A stretch of 12,280 bases of DNA, from NCBI GenBank assembly GCA_903960725.1, contig CAJCBY010000059.1:1-12280 (forward strand). Direction: 5' to 3'. Numbering within the stretch: position 1 is the first letter of the stretch; each line of letters starts with the position of its first letter. The notes beneath the pieces are model-generated. The model was not told where the DNA came from and made no database searches. It was given only the letters and a program-made list of their open reading frames with translations. The position numbers were made by a program, and so were the translations under genes. This DNA comes from an uncultured Cytophagaceae bacterium. GTDB taxonomy: Bacteria; Bacteroidota; Bacteroidia; Cytophagales; Spirosomataceae. Below, in pieces: positions 7,771-12,280 of the stretch.

Positions 7771-8841
7771 CTACGGCTGACTTATGTCAAAGTCTAATGG
7801 TAACAAATCAGCCATTCCTATTTTGCTCATTTCTCCTCGCATTTCAATCGAGTAAGGATAATCGCCATTGCGCGTTATTTGAATGGGCCCTTTAGGAATT
7901 AGGATAGAATAAGGATATGGGGCGTCCATAAAGACCGGACGGGAAACCCGCTTTCGATTAAACACAATTTCCATGGGAATAGTCCAATCCAGTGTGATTA
8001 ATCCTTCCGGGGAAATAACGCCTATTAAATCGACCGGTTTAAAGGGTATATGTCGCTCACTATTTCGATCAAAAAACAGCCCACGACGCAAATTATTCAA
8101 GTATTCCGGTTTCAATAAAAATGCATTGAACCCCTCTTCCTCCAGGCGATTATCCACGAATGATTTCAAAAAATGTTTGATGGATCCTTCATAGGCATCG
8201 ACTCGGTTGCGTTTCCATCTGCGCTCCTGACGCGCATCTTCCGGCTCTAATTGCTGAAAACTAGCTAAGCCCTTAAAGGAAGTCAGGCTATTTGTCTTTT
8301 CAAAATCATACAAAAAATACGTGATTTTATAGCCTAGCGACTTATTCACAATTTCTAAAGGCTTAGAGGCTGTAGCGGTGAACACCTCCTTGTTTTCGGT
8401 AAAATCCATTACTTCTCGATTAGTAATGTAGACCTCTTTTCGATTATAGTTTTCCCCTATGAAACCCCTTTCAAAAGCCCGAAATTGCTTTTCCCACGTC
8501 TTGTCCTGTGAACCCACCACCCGAACTTCAGCTAGTGTTTTGTTGTCTTCCTCGAGAGAAAAATTAAAGGTGCTTGTGTTCCCGGGCACCTCGATAAAGA
8601 GCATTTTAGGTACGTAACCCACCATGGAAGCCACCAACCGATGCCGGCCAGCCGGTATGTTTTTCATACTGAAATGCCCATTCACATCCGTTTGAGTTCC
8701 CATCGTCGATCCTTCGATGAACACACTTGCACCAGGAATAGCGACTTTTCCTTTTTCCACCACGGATCCGGTTAACACATATTTTTGCTGGGCAAACAGG
8801 AAAAAGGGAGCAAGAAGAAAAGGGAATAGCAGGCGCATCAT
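7771..8841 (-). CDS. Secreted carboxypeptidase-regulatory-like domain protein of unknown function
   Basis: This is a 356-residue exported protein. A signal peptide (about 1-18, FFLFAQ) is followed by one carboxypeptidase-regulatory-like beta-sandwich (about 20-97) with the usual GxVVxKGKVAIPGASVFIEG start, GTQTDVNGHFSMKNIPAG and VASMVGY motifs. The next stretch, LAEVRVVGS (103-111), resembles the TonB-box region that follows this domain in TonB-dependent transporters, but no plug or barrel comes after it. Instead there is a region of about 240 residues with WEKQFRAFERGFIGE (116-130), LEIVNKSLGYKITYFLYDFE (162-181) and RRWKRNRVDAYEGSIKHFL (207-225). I recognise this arrangement from uncharacterised Bacteroidota envelope proteins but cannot give a function. 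It starts at a double ATG, so either of two adjacent codons may be used. It is divergent from the M23 gene with 34 bases between them, and 83 bases upstream of the peroxidase gene on the same strand. Confidence 0.85.
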   Translation of the reverse strand: MMRLLFPFLLAPFFLFAQQKYVLTGSVVEKGKVAIPGASVFIEGSTMGTQTDVNGHFSMKNIPAGRHRLVASMVGYVPKMLFIEVPGNTSTFNFSLEEDNKTLAEVRVVGSQDKTWEKQFRAFERGFIGENYNRKEVYITNREVMDFTENKEVFTATASKPLEIVNKSLGYKITYFLYDFEKTNSLTSFKGLASFQQLEPEDARQERRWKRNRVDAYEGSIKHFLKSFVDNRLEEEGFNAFLLKPEYLNNLRRGLFFDRNSERHIPFKPVDLIGVISPEGLITLDWTIPMEIVFNRKRVSRPVFMDAPYPYSILIPKGPIQITRNGDYPYSIEMRGEMSKIGMADLLPLDFDISQP

Positions 8842-8842
8842 T

Positions 8843-8850
8843 TATCTTTG
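8843..8850 (+). promoter_or_regulatory. Candidate -7 element (TATCTTTG) for the M23 gene
   Basis: TATCTTTG is a full match to the Bacteroidota -7 element TAnnTTTG. It lies 25 bases before the ATG at 8876, in the 34-base gap between divergent genes, beginning right beside the start codon of the opposite gene. No TTG is present at the proper -33 spacing, so this is a partial promoter match. Confidence 0.4.
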
Positions 8851-8875
8851 ACTAAATTTAAGCAAATAATTCAGA

Positions 8876-9493
8876 ATGATTAACCGCCTATTTTCGGAGC
8901 CATTATCCCCTGCTAACAGCGTTGCGCTTGACCTAAGTGCTACGAATAAGGAATTGAATCCTGCTATATATGCGAATATCCCCGCTTTTTGTGCTTACAT
9001 AGAGCAGAAATTAGGGGCCAAAATCGGAGTAGGCGGCTACCTCGAACACCGCATCATTTACGAAGCGCATGAAAACTTTGCAACGGCTTCCGCTGACTTT
9101 CGGAACATTCACTTAGGGGTGGATTTTTGGGCGCAGGCGGGAACCCCTGTTTTTTCTGTGGCGGATGGCGTGGTGCACAGTTTTCAAGTGAATCCTGGTT
9201 CGGGTAATTATGGCCCAACGATTATTCTATTTCATCCCTCGCAGGGAATTTATAGTTTATATGGACATTTAGCTGAGCAAGATTTAGAAGGGTTGGCGGT
9301 CGGAATGCCCATTGCTGAAGGTCAGCTACTTTGTCATTTAGGGGAGCCCAGCGAAAATGGCGGTTGGCCACCCCACCTGCACTTTCAACTCATTCGCGAT
9401 ATGCAAAGATATAGTGGCGATTATCCTGGTGTTTGTTCTCAGCGCGATCTAGCCTATTTTGCCAGCAACTGTCCCGACCCTTTATCTTTTTGA
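8876..9493 (+). CDS. Stand-alone M23 (LytM/lysostaphin-fold) metallopeptidase without signal peptide
   Basis: This 205-residue protein holds one M23 domain with all expected zinc and catalytic residues: HLGVDFWAQAGTPV (His79, Asp83), YGHL (His131) and PPHLHFQ (His167, His169). Classical M23 enzymes cut peptidoglycan cross-bridges in the periplasm. This one begins MINRLFSEPLSPAN with no signal peptide, membrane segment or lipobox, so export by the Sec route is doubtful. The C-terminal pattern GGWPPHLHFQ ... GDYPGV ... NCPDP resembles, from memory, the M23-like domain found inside long fusions of a kinase-like domain with a class III aminotransferase, rather than the cell-wall endopeptidases. 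That suggests a small cytoplasmic substrate, as inference only. The N-terminal 75 residues are not recognised. The gene is divergent from the regulatory-domain protein, and its last 12 bases overlap the end of the opposite ThuA-like gene. Confidence 0.85.
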   Translation: MINRLFSEPLSPANSVALDLSATNKELNPAIYANIPAFCAYIEQKLGAKIGVGGYLEHRIIYEAHENFATASADFRNIHLGVDFWAQAGTPVFSVADGVVHSFQVNPGSGNYGPTIILFHPSQGIYSLYGHLAEQDLEGLAVGMPIAEGQLLCHLGEPSENGGWPPHLHFQLIRDMQRYSGDYPGVCSQRDLAYFASNCPDPLSF

Positions 9494-10333
9494 AATTCCC
9501 CAGAGAATGGCTTCCTCGATTAATTTTACAAAATCTCGATTCGCCCAAACCTCCTTCGAGTGGCCCATCGACGTATAAAAGGTCTTCCCCTTTCCTACTG
9601 TTTTATGCCATGCCACCGGGTGATTTTTCCCCATGCCAAAATTCTTGTCTTTCATCCACAACATATTCCCACTAGGCAAAATCTTATCTCCATCAATCGA
9701 GTAAACGATGGTTGCATTAGTCGGTAATTGGTAGAAAACATACCATTCGTCATTGCCCTCAAATGTCTTAGATAACCCAAGTGAAAAAGTCGTGTCCTGC
9801 AAGGATACTTGTGCTTTTTGAAACTGCGGATTTAACGGATGATGCGAAAACTTCGCCCCTAACAAGTTCTTTTCATACCAATGAAACTCGTGATGTGAAT
9901 CATCCCCTGCACCGTGGATTCCCATCAAGGTTCCGCCATTTTCCACGTATTTCTCTAAAGCTTTTTGCTGCTCTTCATTTAAAACAGGTCCTGTGGAATT
10001 ATTAAATATAACCACTTCAAATTGCGCTAATTGTTCGGCATTAAATATGCCCCCATCTTCTGTCTCATATAAAAACCAGCTCGGGTTTTTATGGCATAAA
10101 TTTCTTAATACCAGCTTAGACGCATCGATCGATTCGCCGTGACGAAAAGCGGTTGTTTTTGAGAATAAAAGAATCGCTGGTTTATCGGCCGGAATCGAAA
10201 GGGTCGGCTTTTCGGTCTCGTAGCTAACCGGAAATCCATTTTTTACTTTGTAGATGAATAGACTGCCGGCGGCAAATAAAAGAACGACAAAGGTCAATAG
10301 GGTCCAGCCTAGTATTTTGAAGAATTTTTTCAC
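9482..10333 (-). CDS. Membrane-anchored ThuA-like domain protein (GTG start)
   Basis: This 283-residue protein has an N-terminal membrane segment (about 7-29, after MKKFFK) that probably anchors it facing the periplasm, followed by a ThuA/trehalose-utilisation-like domain with a glutamine-amidotransferase-like fold. Family motifs are LLFSKTTAFRHGESI (55-69), VVIFNNSTG (107-115), GGTLMGIHGAGDD (133-145), NDEWYVF (194-200), KNHPVAWHKTVGKGKTFYTS (236-255) and MGHSKEVW (256-263). ThuA homologues are linked to sugar metabolism, but the biochemical reaction is not well settled, and many Bacteroidota copies stand beside sugar-active genes that are absent here. The start codon is GTG at 10331-10333, with an in-frame TAA immediately before it; no ATG occurs before residue 137, so GTG is the only start that keeps the anchor. 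The stop lies inside the end of the converging M23 gene. Confidence 0.87.
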   Translation of the reverse strand: MKKFFKILGWTLLTFVVLLFAAGSLFIYKVKNGFPVSYETEKPTLSIPADKPAILLFSKTTAFRHGESIDASKLVLRNLCHKNPSWFLYETEDGGIFNAEQLAQFEVVIFNNSTGPVLNEEQQKALEKYVENGGTLMGIHGAGDDSHHEFHWYEKNLLGAKFSHHPLNPQFQKAQVSLQDTTFSLGLSKTFEGNDEWYVFYQLPTNATIVYSIDGDKILPSGNMLWMKDKNFGMGKNHPVAWHKTVGKGKTFYTSMGHSKEVWANRDFVKLIEEAILWGISKR

Positions 10334-10354
10334 TTATGTTTTGATTTTTACACT

Positions 10355-10385
10355 GCAAGGTAGAGGTTCTATTAAAATTATACAA
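10355..10385 (-). promoter_or_regulatory. Candidate promoter of the ThuA-like gene
   Basis: On the minus strand a TTG (10383-10385) is followed after exactly 20 bases by TACCTTGC (10355-10362). This fits the Bacteroidota arrangement TTG-N19-21-TAnnTTTG, with mismatches in the last two positions. The -7 element ends 21 bases before the GTG start, which leaves a short leader. If real, the gene is transcribed independently of the M56 gene upstream. Confidence 0.4.
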
Positions 10386-10398
10386 ATAGGGCTAAACG

Positions 10399-10430
10399 GT
10401 AATAGCCTAGTGAAATTCACCGGCTATTAC
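10399..10430. repeat. Strong inverted repeat / hairpin between the M56 and ThuA-like genes
   Basis: GTAATAGCC (10399-10407) pairs perfectly with GGCTATTAC (10422-10430). Inside, GTGA and TCAC form a second four-pair stem around AAT, with a small asymmetric bulge between the two stems. It lies about 30 bases after the M56 stop on the minus strand. Terminator is the simplest reading for the BlaI-M56 unit, but no T-run follows on that strand (the next bases are CGTTTAG), so a 3'-end stabilising hairpin or a regulator site is also possible. Confidence 0.6.
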
Positions 10431-10460
10431 ATAATTCTATCATTTTTTAAAACGTTTACA

Positions 10461-11864
10461 CTACGGCTTTTTGGTCGTAATTTCGACTACGCCATTAGCG
10501 CCTTTTTCTGCGTATTTTACTTTCGCGGACTCCCCTTTCAAGACATTGATCGATTGAATATTATTCGGGTTGATGTCGTTCAAATTTATATCTGAAGCGA
10601 TGACCCCATCAATAACAATCAATGGCTTTTCTTTTTGGCCAGGGGAAGACTTCAACACGATATTCCCTTGATCTGTAGGCGAAATATTCTTATTCGAACC
10701 CTTCACGGTAATCGTAATATCTTTCCCGTCACGCATTCCTTTCATTACGATTGCATTTGAATCCAAGTTTCCATTGAATGTAGCATCAGAGAAGGAATGA
10801 GTAATCGAAATAGTTCCTACAGCAGGAGGTACTGGTGGTGTAGGTGCTCCCGGAGCAGCAGCGGGTGGCGGCGGAGGTGGCATATCTTTCGTTGCAACAG
10901 TAAATACCTTTTTACCCGTTTTAGGGTCTGAAAATGTAGTGGAATCTGGTCGCATCGTGACCATGTACTGCATGGCCATTCCTTTCTTATGCTTCGGTTT
11001 TTGGGAACTTAATTGAAAGGAAATTAAGATCAAAGAAATCGCCATTAAAGGCAATACGGCCACCTTTCTCAGGTAGGCGTATTTAGGGGCTTGGGAGGTT
11101 GTTAACATAATAATTCTTCGTTTAATGGATGAATAATAGAAGGAGTGACTCGGGTTTAAAAAATGATTACCGTAATGGGTTTGTAAGAGCATTTTGGCAA
11201 AAGTATCCACCTCTCCTGTGCCCACCGCATCGCGGTCAGCTATAAATTCGTGAATATTTTGCAATTCTTTTTGAATGATCCAGTTGAAAGGGTTCATCCA
11301 AAAAATAGAACAAATCAGTTGAGAGAAAAGACGATCCCAGGAGTGTTTTTGACGAATATGGACGAGCTCATGCTTTAGCATTTTTCGACCATTTTCATCG
11401 TCCATGGAGATTGATTTTTTCCAAAAAAGGTTCGAGAAAAACGAGAACGGCGCCTCCTCTAAGTCTGTTTCGATGAAGGTAAAATCGCCCATCTGCTTTT
11501 TGGCATTCTTCGCTTTCAATCGGAAAATCCGAATCACCGAATAGGCTAAATAACAGATCAATAAGGCACTGATTGCTCCCATTGTCACTATTTCCCACGG
11601 AATAATGACTTCCTGAACGGGAGCAGTTGAACCATACATAAAATACTTCAATGCGGGTGTGGCGGCCACTTGTTCCTCGGAGATTGGACTAAATGTGATA
11701 GTGACAATCGGAAAATATAAACTCAAGGCCATCACCGCTAACAAATAATAGCGATTATAGGCATGGTAAATCGTATTCTTCAAGAATAGCGTATAATAGC
11801 CAAAGAAAATACCTGAATAAATCATCGATTTCAGCAGGTAAATAAATAGTTCCGTCTTATTCAT
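10461..11864 (-). CDS. BlaR1/MecR1-type M56 metalloprotease with C-terminal SusC-plug-like segment
   Basis: This 467-residue membrane protein is the signalling partner of the BlaI-type repressor. Four hydrophobic segments are visible (about 8-28, 38-58, 92-114 and 267-285). Between the third and fourth lies the M56 protease domain with the zinc motif HELVH (165-169) and a downstream HEFIADRDAV (205-214) that should supply the third ligand. In BlaR1 and MecR1 this domain is cytoplasmic, and ligand binding to an outside sensor activates it, leading to loss of repressor. By that topology residues 286-467 are periplasmic. They hold no penicillin-binding motifs. Instead there is a proline-rich stretch (328-347), a region with no recognised fold (about 350-410), and a terminal segment PLIVIDGV ... 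DINPNNI ... VLKG ... GANGVVEITTKK (414-466) that matches the second half of SusC plug domains. The gene overlaps the repressor gene by 8 bases. Protease and topology are secure by family; the signal sensed is unknown. Confidence 0.92.
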   Translation of the reverse strand: MNKTELFIYLLKSMIYSGIFFGYYTLFLKNTIYHAYNRYYLLAVMALSLYFPIVTITFSPISEEQVAATPALKYFMYGSTAPVQEVIIPWEIVTMGAISALLICYLAYSVIRIFRLKAKNAKKQMGDFTFIETDLEEAPFSFFSNLFWKKSISMDDENGRKMLKHELVHIRQKHSWDRLFSQLICSIFWMNPFNWIIQKELQNIHEFIADRDAVGTGEVDTFAKMLLQTHYGNHFLNPSHSFYYSSIKRRIIMLTTSQAPKYAYLRKVAVLPLMAISLILISFQLSSQKPKHKKGMAMQYMVTMRPDSTTFSDPKTGKKVFTVATKDMPPPPPPAAAPGAPTPPVPPAVGTISITHSFSDATFNGNLDSNAIVMKGMRDGKDITITVKGSNKNISPTDQGNIVLKSSPGQKEKPLIVIDGVIASDINLNDINPNNIQSINVLKGESAKVKYAEKGANGVVEITTKKP

Positions 11865-12225
11865 CGCCTTTGGATTTTAGGTTTTGCAATAGGAGTTCTA
11901 AATCTTCGATAGACATCTGCTTTTTGTCCACTAAATAGGATACCACATTCGTGTAAGATCCATCGAAAAAGGATTCCGTTAGACCAGCCATGCGTTGGCC
12001 CGAATAATCACGTTTCGAGACTTTTGCGGAATACAAGTTGTTTCGATTCGGATTAGAGATTTGAACAAAATCCTTCTCCACTAAAATCTTCAACAGCGTC
12101 GCCACCGTATTCGAGTGTGGCTTCGGCTCCGGCAACAGCTCGATGATGTCCTTCAAGAATCCGCCCTCCGACAAATTCCAAATGACTTGCATGACCTGTT
12201 CCTCTGCTTGTGTTAATTTTTTCAT
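11857..12225 (-). CDS. BlaI/MecI/CopY family winged-helix repressor
   Basis: This 122-residue cytoplasmic DNA-binding protein is of normal family length. The winged helix-turn-helix covers about residues 1-70: LTQAEEQVMQVIW (4-16), the recognition helix PHSNTVATLLKILVEKDFV (36-54) and a wing ending NNLYSAKV (62-69). The C-terminal part, from about 72 to 118, includes FFDGSYTNVVSYLVD (86-100) and IEDLELLLQNL (106-116), the family's dimerisation and protease-target region. BlaI-type repressors bind their own promoter and are inactivated when the partner M56 protease is triggered. The M56 gene starts 8 bases before this gene ends, so the two should be translationally coupled. Only 55 bases upstream are in the window, and no clear dyad operator of the TACA/TGTA type is seen there. 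The genes controlled beyond its own operon are unknown. Confidence 0.93.
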   Translation of the reverse strand: MKKLTQAEEQVMQVIWNLSEGGFLKDIIELLPEPKPHSNTVATLLKILVEKDFVQISNPNRNNLYSAKVSKRDYSGQRMAGLTESFFDGSYTNVVSYLVDKKQMSIEDLELLLQNLKSKGDE

Positions 12226-12280
12226 GTTTTACGTATTTCGTTCACGATAGACCCGCACATCTTTTGCGTTTCGTTGAGGC

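Noticed and set aside
9433..9675. Plus-strand open frame of 80 codons over the M23/ThuA junction
   Set aside because: Its product is low-complexity Ser/Pro-rich and it overlaps two genes with clear family motifs.
10254..10595. Plus-strand open frame of 113 codons across the ThuA-M56 gap
   Set aside because: It is antisense to the start of the ThuA-like gene and the plug-like end of the M56 gene; the product shows no domain and the frame looks accidental.
10461..12225. Beta-lactam resistance locus
   Set aside because: The BlaI/M56 pair resembles bla/mec regulators, but the M56 protein lacks the penicillin-binding sensor domain and no beta-lactamase or PBP gene is in the window.
12226..12280. 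BlaI operator or promoter upstream of the repressor gene
   Set aside because: Only a weak 4-bp dyad (TCGT-TC-ACGA, 12238-12247) and a repeated TTTCGTT (12236-12242, 12269-12275) are present; neither fits the known TACA/TGTA-type dyad, and the window ends too soon to judge.

Overview
The window reads as chromosomal DNA of a Bacteroidota bacterium, probably of the Cytophagales or a neighbouring order. The evidence is a SusC/SusD outer-membrane uptake pair, several proteins carrying the carboxypeptidase-regulatory-like beta-sandwich domain, start sites without clear Shine-Dalgarno sequences, and -7 elements resembling the Bacteroidota TAnnTTTG motif. The order-level placement is a guess from the gene content. 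No transposase, integrase, phage gene, CRISPR array, tRNA or rRNA is visible, and gene density is high with no gap above about 135 bases.

Left part (1-5205, plus strand): the 3' part of a GNAT acetyltransferase gene, a 134-base intergenic region with two perfect inverted repeats, then a two-gene operon for a SusC/RagA-type TonB-dependent transporter and its SusD/RagB-type surface lipoprotein. A strong symmetrical terminator closes the operon and also serves the genes converging from the right.

Middle part (5217-8841, minus strand): a lipoprotein di-haem cytochrome c peroxidase (MauG/CcpA type) followed 35 bases downstream by a secreted M28 zinc peptidase, probably one transcription unit. Upstream of it is a secreted protein with one carboxypeptidase-regulatory-like domain and a family-specific C-terminal region. 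This gene is divergent from a plus-strand M23/LytM-type protein (8876-9493) that has no signal peptide. The M23 gene overlaps by 12 bases, tail to tail, with a minus-strand gene for a membrane-anchored ThuA-like protein.

Right part (10461-12225, minus strand): a two-gene BlaI-BlaR1-type cassette. The first gene is a BlaI/MecI winged-helix repressor. The second, overlapping it by 8 bases, is a four-helix M56 metalloprotease. In place of the penicillin-binding sensor domain of classical BlaR1 it has a proline-rich linker and a terminal segment closely resembling the second half of a SusC plug domain. This is the most interesting feature of the window: a repressor/protease signalling pair whose predicted periplasmic sensor end resembles part of an outer-membrane transporter.

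The genes do not form one obvious pathway. The SusCD pair imports an unknown ligand. The M28 peptidase, cytochrome c peroxidase, regulatory-domain protein and ThuA protein all appear to act in the envelope. The BlaI/M56 pair is a separate signalling unit.
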